Below the pieces are notes generated by a model. The model had not been told where the DNA came from. It ran no database searches and was given only the letters and a program-made list of their open reading frames with translations. The position numbers were made by a program, and so were the translations under genes. Shown here in pieces: positions 7,570 through 17,309 of a DNA stretch of 64,000 nucleotides (the first letter of the stretch is position 1; every line of letters begins with the position of its first letter). Source of the stretch: Prevotella heparinolytica (GTDB taxonomy: Bacteria; Bacteroidota; Bacteroidia; Bacteroidales; Bacteroidaceae); NCBI RefSeq assembly GCF_004342845.1, contig NZ_SLXB01000012.1, forward strand, positions 32,584 through 96,583. The letters are read 5' to 3'.

Positions 7570-10083
7570 ATGATGAGAAGTAGATATGGGATGCCGATGG
7601 TTATCTTACTCCTTGCATGCGTCACGAGCAAGGCAGGCGAATGGATCAGAATCAACCAACTTGGTTATCTGCCGCAATCCGTAAAAGTGGCGGTATTCAT
7701 GAGTGAAGAAGAAACAAACATCGAAAATTTTTCCTTGATTGACGCCTTTACCGAAAAGGTGGTGTATACTCTCAATACAACCAAGTCCACAGGTAGGATG
7801 GGAGGCATGAAGACCACCTGCCGGCTGAACTTCAGCGATTTCACGGAGCCGGGCGTTTATTACCTGAAAGCGGGTAAAGCCATCTCTCCCCGTTTCCCCA
7901 TCAATGTGCACGTCTACAATGGCACTGCCGATTATCTGCTGAACTACATGCGGCAGCAACGTTGCGGCTACAACCCGTTCTTGAAAGACAGTTGCCATAC
8001 TCACGACGGTTATATCGTATATCATCCCACCAAAACCGGCGAACACATAGATGTTCGCGGAGGTTGGCACGACGCTACGGACTACCTGCAATATACCACC
8101 ACTTCCGCCAACGCCATCTACCAGATGATGTTTGCCTATCAGGAGAATCCGGAATCGTTCGGCGATGCATATGATGCGGACGGACATCCGGGTGCAAACG
8201 GCATTCCTGACATTGTCGATGAAATAAAATGGGGCTTGGATTGGCTTAACCGGATGAATCCGGCTCCGGGCGAACTTTATAATCAGATTGCCGACGACCG
8301 CGACCATGCAGGTATGCGCCTGCCTAATAAGGATGAGGTGGATTACGGCTACGGGCCGGGCAAGGAGCGTCCCGTTTACTTTTGCAGCGGCGAACCTCAG
8401 GTACGCGGAAAATTCAAGAACGCAACGACAGGAGTGGCAAGTACCGCCGGCAAGTTTGCTTCCTGCTTTGCTTTGGGAGCTCGAATCTTGAAGAAATATT
8501 ATCCCGAGTTTGCTGTGGAGCTCGAATCGAAAGCCGATGCCGCCTATCAGGAGGGCATAAAGAAGCCGGGGCCATGTCAGACCGCCTCGGTGCTTTCTCC
8601 TTATATTTATGAAGAAGACAACTGGGTGGACGACATGGAGTTGGGAGCTATGGAGCTGTACAAGAAAACCGGCGACGACAAGTATCTGTTTCAGGCCCTC
8701 GAATACGGACGTCGTGAACCCGTCACTCCTTGGATGGGGGCCGACAGTGCACGCCATTATCAGTGGTATCCGTTCATGAACATGGGGCATTACCATCTTG
8801 CCCGGGTGAACGACAGACGCATCAGCAAAGAATTTATACGCAACATGCGCACAGGCATCGAACGCACCTATGAGAAGGCTGTGGAAAGTCCTTTCTTGCA
8901 TGGCATCCCTTACATTTGGTGCTCCAACAATCTCACCACGGCCATGCTGACCCAATGCCGACTTTATCGTGAACTGACCGGCGACGAAACATATGCCGAA
9001 ATGGAAGCGTCTCTCCGCGATTGGTTGTTCGGCTGTAATCCGTGGGGAAGCAGCATGGTGGTGGAGCTTCCTCTCTATGGAGACTATCCTTCGCAACCTC
9101 ATTCTTCACTGCTGAATGCAGGCGTGGGCAACACCACAGGCGGCTTGGTGGACGGTCCAGTCTATCGCACCATATTCGAAAGCTTGCGCGGTGTCAATAT
9201 GACGGGTATTCCGGGAATTCCCGGTCAGGACTACGAGCGTTTCCAACCCGGTCTGATGGTATATCACGATGCCATTCACGACTACTCCACCAACGAACCT
9301 TCCATGGACGGAACTGCTTGTCTCACTTACTATCTCTCTGCCATGCAGAAAGACGGAATGAAGCAAGCCGGTATCTTGAACGATAAAAACATATACGTAG
9401 CAGGAGGCATTGTGCGCACCGACCCGTCGAAAAAGCAAATCACACTCATATTCACTGCTGCTGATAAAGCGGATGGTGCCGATGCCATCATCAATACTTT
9501 GAAGAAGCACGGTGTCAAAGGCGCTTTCTTTTTTACGGGAGAATTTTATGAACGCTACCCTGGTGTAGTGAAACGCTTGCTCGGCGACGGGCATTATGTG
9601 GGTAGCCACAGTTACGGGCACCTGCTGTATATGCCATGGGAAAAGCGCGACTCATTGTTACTGACCCACGAAGAGTTTGAAGATGATATGCTGAAAAGTT
9701 ACGAGGCCATGCGAAAGGCCGGCATTGACTACAAGGATGCTCCGCTTTATGTTCCGCCCTACGAATACTACAACAAAGAAATAGCGGCTTGGGCCAAAGG
9801 TATGGGTATTCAGATAGTCAATTATACCCCCGGCACCATGAGCAATGCAGACTACACCACTCCGGATATGGGAAAGAGATACCGTAGCAGTCGGTTCATC
9901 TATGACAAAATTATGGAATTGGAAAAGAAAGAGGGGCTGAACGGGCATTTGATACTGATACATTTAGGAACGGATGATCGTCGTATCGATAAATTCTATA
10001 ATGGGTATCTGGATAAAACAATCAGGATGTTGAAACGGAAAGGGTATTCTTTTATACCGATACGCGAAGCAATAGGCTTGTGA
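7570..10083 (+). CDS. GH9 endoglucanase-like / NodB-type deacetylase fusion
   Basis: An 837-residue exported protein. The N-terminus (MPMVILLLAC) is a signal sequence, perhaps a lipoprotein with C17. Residues 24-115 are a CelD-like Ig domain (INQLGYLPQ). Residues 120-595 are a GH9 (alpha/alpha)6 domain: GGWHDATDY (164-172) holds the base Asp residues D168 and D171, and NEP (E576) supplies the acid. Residues 608-837 resemble a NodB/CE4 polysaccharide deacetylase, with HSYGH (680-684), PPYEYY and the IHLG motif. The usual TFDD motif is FTAAD (628-632), lacking the normal Asp pair, so deacetylase activity is uncertain. It is a single gene with no SusC/D neighbours. The substrate is probably a beta-glucan, by family inference. 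Confidence 0.85.
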   Translation: MMRSRYGMPMVILLLACVTSKAGEWIRINQLGYLPQSVKVAVFMSEEETNIENFSLIDAFTEKVVYTLNTTKSTGRMGGMKTTCRLNFSDFTEPGVYYLKAGKAISPRFPINVHVYNGTADYLLNYMRQQRCGYNPFLKDSCHTHDGYIVYHPTKTGEHIDVRGGWHDATDYLQYTTTSANAIYQMMFAYQENPESFGDAYDADGHPGANGIPDIVDEIKWGLDWLNRMNPAPGELYNQIADDRDHAGMRLPNKDEVDYGYGPGKERPVYFCSGEPQVRGKFKNATTGVASTAGKFASCFALGARILKKYYPEFAVELESKADAAYQEGIKKPGPCQTASVLSPYIYEEDNWVDDMELGAMELYKKTGDDKYLFQALEYGRREPVTPWMGADSARHYQWYPFMNMGHYHLARVNDRRISKEFIRNMRTGIERTYEKAVESPFLHGIPYIWCSNNLTTAMLTQCRLYRELTGDETYAEMEASLRDWLFGCNPWGSSMVVELPLYGDYPSQPHSSLLNAGVGNTTGGLVDGPVYRTIFESLRGVNMTGIPGIPGQDYERFQPGLMVYHDAIHDYSTNEPSMDGTACLTYYLSAMQKDGMKQAGILNDKNIYVAGGIVRTDPSKKQITLIFTAADKADGADAIINTLKKHGVKGAFFFTGEFYERYPGVVKRLLGDGHYVGSHSYGHLLYMPWEKRDSLLLTHEEFEDDMLKSYEAMRKAGIDYKDAPLYVPPYEYYNKEIAAWAKGMGIQIVNYTPGTMSNADYTTPDMGKRYRSSRFIYDKIMELEKKEGLNGHLILIHLGTDDRRIDKFYNGYLDKTIRMLKRKGYSFIPIREAIGL

Positions 10084-10245
10084 GTCATGTTCTCATGAAA
10101 AGCCTATCAGAAAAGCATGATTAAGAAGATTGATAAAAATAGGGTTAGTTTAATTTGCTTTCAAGTATTTTTAAGGTAAAGATTCAATAGGTTTGTTTTC
10201 AGTGGACTTTTTCCTTACCTCCAAGAGGAGAAAGTCTCAAAGTAG

Positions 10246-10276
10246 GCTCCCCGCCTGTGAAGGTCGGGAGCTTTTA
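10246..10276. terminator. Hairpin terminator between convergent genes
   Basis: Arms GCTCCC (10246-10251) and GGGAGC (10266-10271) are followed by TTTT on the plus strand. It ends the GH9 gene and lies just beyond the 3' end of the minus-strand aldolase gene. The rest of the 197-base gap shows nothing further. Confidence 0.65.
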
Positions 10277-10280
10277 TCTC

Positions 10281-11300
10281 TTAAAGGAGCTTCTTTATCG
10301 ATTGCAATAATTCTTCGATGTCTTTTCCCGTTGTATCGAACGAAGTCACAAAGCGGATTTCATTGATGTCTTCATTCCAGAAATAGAAGAAATATGTTTT
10401 CAGGAGTTCGTCAATGACCGGACGAGGCATTGTTAAGAAGAGTTGATTGCTTTCTGTCTTTTGTGTGATGTGCACGCCGGGCAGTACTCTCAGTTCCTCA
10501 TGAAGCAACGTGGCCATGCGGTTGGCATGTCTGGCATTTTTCAGCCAAAGGTCATCTGTCAGATAAGCGGTAAACTGACAGGATAAGTAACGCATTTTGG
10601 AAGCGAGCTGTGCCGATTGTTTGCGTACAAAACGGGCTTCTTGCTTCAGAGCCGGATTAAAAGCAATCACGCTTTCTCCCAGCATCAATCCGTTCTTCGT
10701 TCCGCCAAAACTCAGGATGTCAATGCCGCAATCCACGGTCAGCTCCTTAAGGCTGAGGTTCAGGGCGGCGCAAGCATTGGCCAATCGGGCTCCATCCATA
10801 TGGATATACATGTCATATCGGTGGGCCAATTCCGTCAAAGCAAGAATTTCTTCCGGTTTATAAACAGTACCCAGTTCTGTGCATTGCGATATATAGATAA
10901 CTCCCGGCTGAGAATGATGCTGTTCGCCGAAATGGCATAGGTACGGGCAGATTAAATCCGGCGTCAGTTTGCCGTCAGGGGTAGTGACGGGGCGTATTTG
11001 GCAACCGGTCATACGAGCCGGCGAACCGCATTCGTCGACATATATATGTGCAGTCTCCGCACAGATTATGGAATTGTAAGGGCGTGTGCAAAGCTGCAAG
11101 GCCACTGCATTGCTTCCGGTACCGTTGAATACGAACAATGGTTCACATTCCGTTCCGAAAGTATTTCTGATTTTGCAGACAGCTTCTTCTGTCCATGGAT
11201 CATCGCCATAGCCTACGGCATGGTCGCTGTTTGCCCGGTTCAGTGCTTCCATGACTAAAGGGTGCACTCCGGAGTTGTTGTCTGAAGCAAAACTTCTCAT
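10281..11300 (-). CDS. ltaE: Low-specificity L-threonine aldolase
   Basis: A PLP enzyme that splits L-threonine (or allo-threonine) to glycine and acetaldehyde. From MRSFASDNNSG it is 339 residues; the frame is open to 11,366, but the extra 22 residues match nothing in the family. The PLP lysine is K202 in LSFGGTKNG, with HMDGARLANA (from 167) contributing the cofactor Asp. It is convergent with the GH9 gene. The start codon follows a purine-rich GGAAAAGATAG segment. Function confident. Confidence 0.9.
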   Translation of the reverse strand: MRSFASDNNSGVHPLVMEALNRANSDHAVGYGDDPWTEEAVCKIRNTFGTECEPLFVFNGTGSNAVALQLCTRPYNSIICAETAHIYVDECGSPARMTGCQIRPVTTPDGKLTPDLICPYLCHFGEQHHSQPGVIYISQCTELGTVYKPEEILALTELAHRYDMYIHMDGARLANACAALNLSLKELTVDCGIDILSFGGTKNGLMLGESVIAFNPALKQEARFVRKQSAQLASKMRYLSCQFTAYLTDDLWLKNARHANRMATLLHEELRVLPGVHITQKTESNQLFLTMPRPVIDELLKTYFFYFWNEDINEIRFVTSFDTTGKDIEELLQSIKKLL

Positions 11301-11452
11301 AACTATCTTTTCCTTTTTTTGAAAACGGATGTAAAGGAAAGAATATTCTGTAAGATTAGAAAACAAAAAAGCACTGATTTTGTAACTATACGTGTTTTTC
11401 TCCTGTCACAAAACCTGTGCTTCTTTATAGGTCAATTCAATCGGTTTTATTC

Positions 11453-11671
11453 TCATCCGATATAAACATTTACACCCAATGAAACATAAAGTTCATCCCC
11501 TTCAAGGTGAATTTCAATCTTGTCCTCGCGAGCCAGCCATCCTAAGGCAGCCCCCAGTTCTCTATCACCCAATTCAGACCTCTCTTTCAAGGTCTCATAC
11601 CTCCATTTGGCATTATCGCTAAGCAAATACCAAATTCTTCCTGCATTAAGTCCAATTTCCGTTTTGTTCAT
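11453..11671 (-). CDS. Winged-helix DUF2582 protein
   Basis: A 72-residue protein with a single winged helix-turn-helix domain of the DUF2582 family (PF10771). Conserved features are the N-terminal GLNAGRIWYLL, the helical ELGDRELGAALGWLAREDKI and a beta wing (IEIHLEGDELYVSLG). Members are abundant small cytoplasmic proteins of unknown function in Bacteroidetes; DNA binding has not been shown as far as I know. It is monocistronic, upstream of the aldolase gene on the same strand with a 150-base gap. Confidence 0.8.
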   Translation of the reverse strand: MNKTEIGLNAGRIWYLLSDNAKWRYETLKERSELGDRELGAALGWLAREDKIEIHLEGDELYVSLGVNVYIG

Positions 11672-11788
11672 AACGATATCGATTTAGTTATTGATTAGGT
11701 TTTGTTCTTAAAGATAACACTTTTTCTTGAAAAAGGGGTGTGTAAAGAGCAAAAAAGAATGTTTTTTACGACTTTTATGATAAATGAA

Positions 11789-11816
11789 AACCGCAATGCC
11801 TATAAAAACATTGCGG
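11789..11816 (-). terminator. Terminator of groESL
   Basis: ACCGCAATG and CATTGCGGT form a perfect 9-bp stem, followed on the minus strand by a T-rich run. It lies 40 bases after the groL stop codon. Confidence 0.8.
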
Positions 11817-11856
11817 TCTCCTCATATTTAGTCAAGAAATCAGGGGAAAACGATTG

Positions 11857-13509
<1,653 letters not shown>

Positions 13510-13534
13510 TTAACTGTTAGTCTCTTTTTATAAT

Positions 13535-13807
13535 TTATCCCAAAACTGCAAGCACATCGCTTTGACGCATAATGAGGTATTTGGTTCCTTCAACTTCCAA
13601 TTCGGTTCCGGCATATTTGCCATACAGCACTGTGTCGCCAACCTTCAATACCATTTCTTCGTCTTTTGTTCCGTTGCCTGCTGCAACGACTTCACCTTTC
13701 AAAGGTTTCTCTTTTGCCGTATCAGGAATAATGATACCGCCAATTGTTTTCTCTTCTGCATGTGCAGGGAGTATCAGCACTCTGTCTGCCAATGGTTTAA
13801 TGTTCAT
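13535..13807 (-). CDS. groES: Co-chaperonin GroES
   Basis: The 90-residue lid of the GroEL chamber. The start at 13,807 ([12 protein letters not shown]) is preferred over an upstream in-frame ATG at 13,831 because it matches the universal GroES N-terminus. The mobile loop ([18 protein letters not shown], about residues 18-35) and [11 protein letters not shown] are normal. First gene of the groES-groL operon; see the promoter entry for its likely control. Confidence 0.97.
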   Translation of the reverse strand: MNIKPLADRVLILPAHAEEKTIGGIIIPDTAKEKPLKGEVVAAGNGTKDEEMVLKVGDTVLYGKYAGTELEVEGTKYLIMRQSDVLAVLG

Positions 13808-13867
13808 AGCTTTTTGTTTTATGTTATACATTATTGTTTTTGCTTCAGGTAAGCATCGAAAGGTTTA

Positions 13868-13930
13868 CGAAAACTGTGCCAAAAGCGTGTGAGTGTTTAT
13901 TTGGCAGACAAAAACTGACAAAATGGCGTT
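13868..13930 (-). promoter_or_regulatory. Sigma54-like promoter and TGnCA repeats for groES
   Basis: Read on the minus strand, TTGGCACAGTTTTCG (13,869-13,883) resembles a -24/-12 sigma54 promoter (TGGCAC-N5-TTGC), with one weak match in the -12 part. It would start transcription about 50 bases before the groES ATG. Just upstream lie GCCATTTTGTCA and TGCCAAA, which pair with TTTTGGCA as an inverted repeat; I recall similar TGnCA-type repeats before chaperone genes in Bacteroidales. No CIRCE element was seen. The assignment is an inference. Confidence 0.45.
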
Positions 13931-14165
13931 ATTGTATATGCGCTTGTAAAAGAATCTTGTGTGATTTGCTGATGTTGCATAACATATCCCCTATCGGAAT
14001 CTCTTTGAAAGATTGTTTTATTTTTATCAAGTCTTGGAATGAATACTTTCACTGCCTGCAATCTCGCTAAACTGCGATATCCGCGGTTGTCTTTCTTCTT
14101 TTGAAAAATCTAACCAAAAATCTTTTTTGGTGAGCCGGAGGAAAAAGACAAGCTGTCTTCTGTTC

Positions 14166-14250
14166 TATACTTAGGATACCTGAGTCGTATACTTAGGGGG
14201 CCTAAGTCGTATACTTAGGGTACCTCAGTCGTATACTTAGATACCCCCTC
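14166..14250. repeat. 22-bp palindromic tandem repeat array
   Basis: Units start with TATACTTAGG at 14,166, 14,188, 14,210 and 14,232, exactly 22 bp apart. Each holds CCTNAGT-CGTAT-ACTTAGG, an inverted repeat with a 5-base centre, and adjacent units can also pair as CTTAGG-NNN-CCTAAG. The array at 55,848-55,916 is the same sequence reversed. Confidence 0.9.
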
Positions 14251-14515
14251 GCCAGAAGGTGTTCTGGAGGGGGTGTTTCAGCCTTCGTTTTTTTTGTGAA
14301 TGATGGGTTTTTGCGTGATAAATTATTGTTACATGTCGGCTCTGTTTCAATCGGCTCATGGGATTAACTCTTCGGAAGCCGGTTTTATTCCGGGGGCACA
14401 TGACTTTTGGCCTGATGTTCTCCTCTTGCCGCTGACACATGCACCGCAGGACGTGCAACCATGTGCTTTGCTTTTGTTGGCAAAGGTAACAAAAACAAGC
14501 TTGTGTCAGGCTGTT

Positions 14516-14674
14516 TTACTCCAGCATTTCTTCTATGGAGTAGTTTTCCCAGAATGCTTTGGTGGAATGTACCAGCGAACTGCCCATATAGAGCAGGAAT
14601 AATATCGCAATGACAATCATCAGGAAACTGACGAGGGCATTGTGCTTTTCTTGTTTTAGTTCAACAGAAACCAT
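14516..14674 (-). CDS. Small single-pass membrane protein
   Basis: A 52-residue protein (MVSVELKQEKHN...) with one transmembrane segment (about residues 13-33, ALVSFLMIVIAILFLLYMG) and an acidic C-terminus (YSIEEMLE). I do not recognise a family. The start at 14,674 is chosen because AAGGAGGT sits six bases upstream, an unusually strong Shine-Dalgarno for Bacteroides; an upstream in-frame ATG (14,701) would bury that site in the coding region. It is alone between groES and hisS on the same strand. Likely a real gene; function unknown. Confidence 0.6.
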   Translation of the reverse strand: MVSVELKQEKHNALVSFLMIVIAILFLLYMGSSLVHSTKAFWENYSIEEMLE

Positions 14675-14785
14675 AAGAACCTCCTTTGTTTTTATTGTCA
14701 TGCAAATTTAGAAGTTGCGTATTGCATCCGGTTTGCACTGTCGTGACGAATTGAGTACAACTTCTTTTCATGCCCTAAATATACA

Positions 14786-14815
14786 AAAAAAGGAGCAATA
14801 AAAAGCTCCTTTTTA
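14786..14815 (-). terminator. Terminator of hisS
   Basis: AAAAAGGAGC and GCTCCTTTTT form a stem with a short AT loop, giving a T-run on the minus strand. It lies 19 bases after the hisS stop codon. Confidence 0.75.
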
Positions 14816-14833
14816 AAAGTATTTCGTTTTTTA

Positions 14834-16195
14834 TTAGTTCAATTCGCTAATTAGTTCCTTCGGGGAAACAAGCTTCTGCTCGCCGGTTTCCATGTTTTTC
14901 AATGTGACTTTTCCTTCGTTCATCTCATTTTCTCCTACTAACGCAACAAACGGGATGGCTTTTGAGTTGGCATAACCCATCTGTTTCTTCATCTTACCGG
15001 CATCGGGAAAAATTTCGGCACGGATGCCTGCCGCACGCACTTGGAGTAATACTTCTAAAGAAAAAGCTGCTTCTTTTTCTCCAAAATTGATGAACAGGAG
15101 TTGGGTGGAATTTACCGCTTCCTTGGGATAAAGGTCAAGCTGGTTCAGTACGTCGAAAATGCGGTCGGCGCCAAAGGAGATACCCACTCCGGAAACTCCC
15201 GACATACCAAAGACCCCGGTCAGGTTGTCATAGCGCCCTCCGCCGGTAATACTGCCGATTTGTACATCCAAGGCCTTGACCTCAAAGATGGCCCCGGTGT
15301 AATAGTTCAAGCCGCGGGCAAGGGTCAGGTCAAGTTCCATTTCATTCTTCAGCCCGAGGTTTTTAAGTGTGGAGAGTATAAATTCGCTTTCTTCCACTCC
15401 TTTCAGGCCGGTCTCACTGTTTACAAGTACCTCCTTCAGAGTAGAAAGCTTCTCTTCATTGTTGCCGCTCAGCAGGATAATGGGTTGCAATTTACCGATA
15501 GCCTCATCGCTGATGCCTTTTTCTTTAAGTTCGGCATTGACATTATCCGGCCCGATTTTGTCTAATTTGTCTATGGCCACGGTTATGTCGACAATTTTAT
15601 CTGCCTCACCAATGATTTCGGCAATGCCGCTCAATATCTTGCGGTTATTGATTTTGATGCAAACACGGATGCCGAAGCGGGTAAATACGGTGTCGATAAT
15701 TTGCATCAATTCCACTTCGTTCAACAAAGAGTCGCTACCCACTACATCGGCATCGCACTGATAGAATTCACGATAGCGTCCTTTCTGCGGACGGTCGGCA
15801 CGCCAGACGGGTTGTATCTGATAACGTTTGAAAGGGAAAGTGATTTTGTCGCGGTGCATTACCACATAACGGGCAAAAGGTACTGTAAGGTCGTAGCGTA
15901 AACCCTTCTCGCAGAATTTAGAGGCCAGTTTGGTTGCATTACGGCTCAATAATTCCTCATCTGTCAAACCGGAGAAATAGTCGCCGGAATTTTGTATCTT
16001 GAACAATAGTTTATCACCTTCTTCGCCATATTTTCCCATCAAAGTAGAAAGCATCTCCATCGAAGGTGTTTCTATTTGCTGGAATCCATACAAGTGATAT
16101 ACTTCGCGGATGGTATTGAATATATAGTTCCGTTTCGCCATTTCTACGGGCGAGAAGTCGCGGGTTCCTTTCGGAATACTTGGTTTTGTTGCCAT
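14834..16195 (-). CDS. hisS: Histidyl-tRNA synthetase
   Basis: A class II aminoacyl-tRNA synthetase charging tRNA-His. From [16 protein letters not shown] it is 453 residues; the frame extends to 16,366, but the added 57 residues run back through a terminator hairpin and are not family-like. Motif 2 ([29 protein letters not shown]) and the histidine A motif region ([14 protein letters not shown]) are clear, and GGGRYDNL is motif 3-associated. The C-terminal anticodon-binding domain begins near residue 365. A TAACTTTG -7-like box lies at 16,228-16,235 on the minus strand. Confidence 0.95.
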   Translation of the reverse strand: MATKPSIPKGTRDFSPVEMAKRNYIFNTIREVYHLYGFQQIETPSMEMLSTLMGKYGEEGDKLLFKIQNSGDYFSGLTDEELLSRNATKLASKFCEKGLRYDLTVPFARYVVMHRDKITFPFKRYQIQPVWRADRPQKGRYREFYQCDADVVGSDSLLNEVELMQIIDTVFTRFGIRVCIKINNRKILSGIAEIIGEADKIVDITVAIDKLDKIGPDNVNAELKEKGISDEAIGKLQPIILLSGNNEEKLSTLKEVLVNSETGLKGVEESEFILSTLKNLGLKNEMELDLTLARGLNYYTGAIFEVKALDVQIGSITGGGRYDNLTGVFGMSGVSGVGISFGADRIFDVLNQLDLYPKEAVNSTQLLFINFGEKEAAFSLEVLLQVRAAGIRAEIFPDAGKMKKQMGYANSKAIPFVALVGENEMNEGKVTLKNMETGEQKLVSPKELISELN

Positions 16196-16254
16196 AATCG
16201 TATTGGTTTCTTTTAAATAGAATGCGGCAAAGTTACGCTTTTTTATTGAATAAG

Positions 16255-16303
16255 AAAAAGAGATACCTGCACTCTTTATTGTGGTGCGGGTATCTCTTTT
16301 TCT
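16255..16303 (-). terminator. Long-stem terminator after the zinc peptidase gene
   Basis: AAAAAGAGATACCTGCAC and GTGCGGGTATCTCTTTTT pair over about 18 bases with a short loop, ending in T-runs on both strands. It separates the metallopeptidase gene from hisS. Confidence 0.85.
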
Positions 16304-16394
16304 GACTATGCAAGGGTTTACACTAATATCATGTTTATATGCCTGTGTGCCGAAGTAAATCCGCAAGAAGCCTTATGTTGTAATAAACCATTCT

Positions 16395-17090
16395 TTAATC
16401 TCTGCGTCCTAAAAATATCATGATATAATAGATTAAGGTGGCTAAAGAGCCAAGAGCGGCCACTACATAAGTATAAGCTGCCGAGTGCAGTGCGTCTTCT
16501 GCCTGTGCATGGTTGTAAGAGTTGGTAATACTGGATTTGCTAAGCCACACTAATGCGCGCTTGCTGGCATCAATCTCCACCGGTAAAGTTATGAAGCTGA
16601 ATAGGGTGGTGGTGGCAAACAAGATGATACCGGCCAATAGCAGTTGGGGAAAAGAGTTCAACATCAGGATGCCGGCCAACAATACCCACGTCATCCACTG
16701 TGAGGCAAAGGATACTACCGGAACCAATTTACTGCGCATGGTGAGCGGAGCATAGGCACGTGCATGCTGCACGGCATGTCCGCATTCGTGCGCAGCAACG
16801 GCAGCAGCCATAATGCTGTTGCTGTTATAAACGCCCTCACTCAGATTTACTGTCTTATTGGCAGGGTTATAGTGGTCGGTCAGGTGTCCCGGTGTGTGTG
16901 TTACGGTAACATCATAAATTCCATTGTCGTGTAGCATTTTTAAAGCTACATCTGCTCCTGTCATGCCGTTTCCTATTGCTATTTTGGAATATTTCTTGAA
17001 CTTATTCTGCAAATTCATCTGTACCAACCAGCTGATAACGGCAATACCGATAAAGATAATCCATTGCATTCCTATCATTCCTGTTCCCAT
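16395..17090 (-). CDS. Membrane-bound zinc metallopeptidase (YugP-type)
   Basis: A 231-residue protein of the neutral zinc metallopeptidase family PF04298. It has an N-terminal membrane segment (IIFIGIAVISWLVQM, 11-25), the metal-binding HECGHAVQHA at 101-110, and two or three hydrophobic segments around 125-160 and 205-227. In related proteins the catalytic domain faces the cytoplasm or the membrane surface; substrates are unknown. A promoter-like TATCTTTG (17,154-17,161, minus strand) with TTCG 21 bases further upstream would drive it. Confidence 0.85.
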   Translation of the reverse strand: MGTGMIGMQWIIFIGIAVISWLVQMNLQNKFKKYSKIAIGNGMTGADVALKMLHDNGIYDVTVTHTPGHLTDHYNPANKTVNLSEGVYNSNSIMAAAVAAHECGHAVQHARAYAPLTMRSKLVPVVSFASQWMTWVLLAGILMLNSFPQLLLAGIILFATTTLFSFITLPVEIDASKRALVWLSKSSITNSYNHAQAEDALHSAAYTYVVAALGSLATLIYYIMIFLGRRD

Positions 17091-17153
17091 AATCTTCTTT
17101 CTTTAGTTCGTGAATAAAATCTGTTGTTTGTAACTGTCTAACAAATTGTTTGC

Positions 17154-17186
17154 CAAAGATAATAATAAAACCGTTGGTTATCCGAA
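17154..17186 (-). promoter_or_regulatory. Promoter for the zinc metallopeptidase gene
   Basis: Minus strand TATCTTTG (17,154-17,161) matches the -7 box. TTCG (17,183-17,186), 21 bases upstream, is a one-mismatch -33 box. Confidence 0.5.
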
Positions 17187-17309
17187 CGTTTTTTTTCTCT
17201 TTTAAGAAGAATTAGAGAAGCGGCTGCCAACAAAAGAGCACAAGGCAGGAATATCCAAGCCTCCCTAAACGAAACCTACAAAGACTTCCCCGGATTTTTA
17301 TGGATGGCG

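Larger units (their letters stand above)
13808..14515. other. Gap upstream of groES: promoter, array, hairpins
   Basis: No gene is convincing. Besides the groES promoter it holds a small hairpin with ACCAAAA/TTTTGGT arms (about 14,112-14,131), the 22-bp array at 14,166-14,250 and a strong hairpin at 14,243-14,274 (CCCCCTC...CCAGAA pairing with TTCTGGAGGGGG). That hairpin lies 240 bases past the small membrane gene and lacks a clear T-run, so its role is unclear. Two overlapping frames at 14,237-14,602 look like chance reading frames. Confidence 0.6.

Noticed and set aside
7606-9102. 498-codon minus-strand frame
   Set aside because: It is antisense to the GH9 domain and has no family features; a shadow of the codon bias of the real gene.
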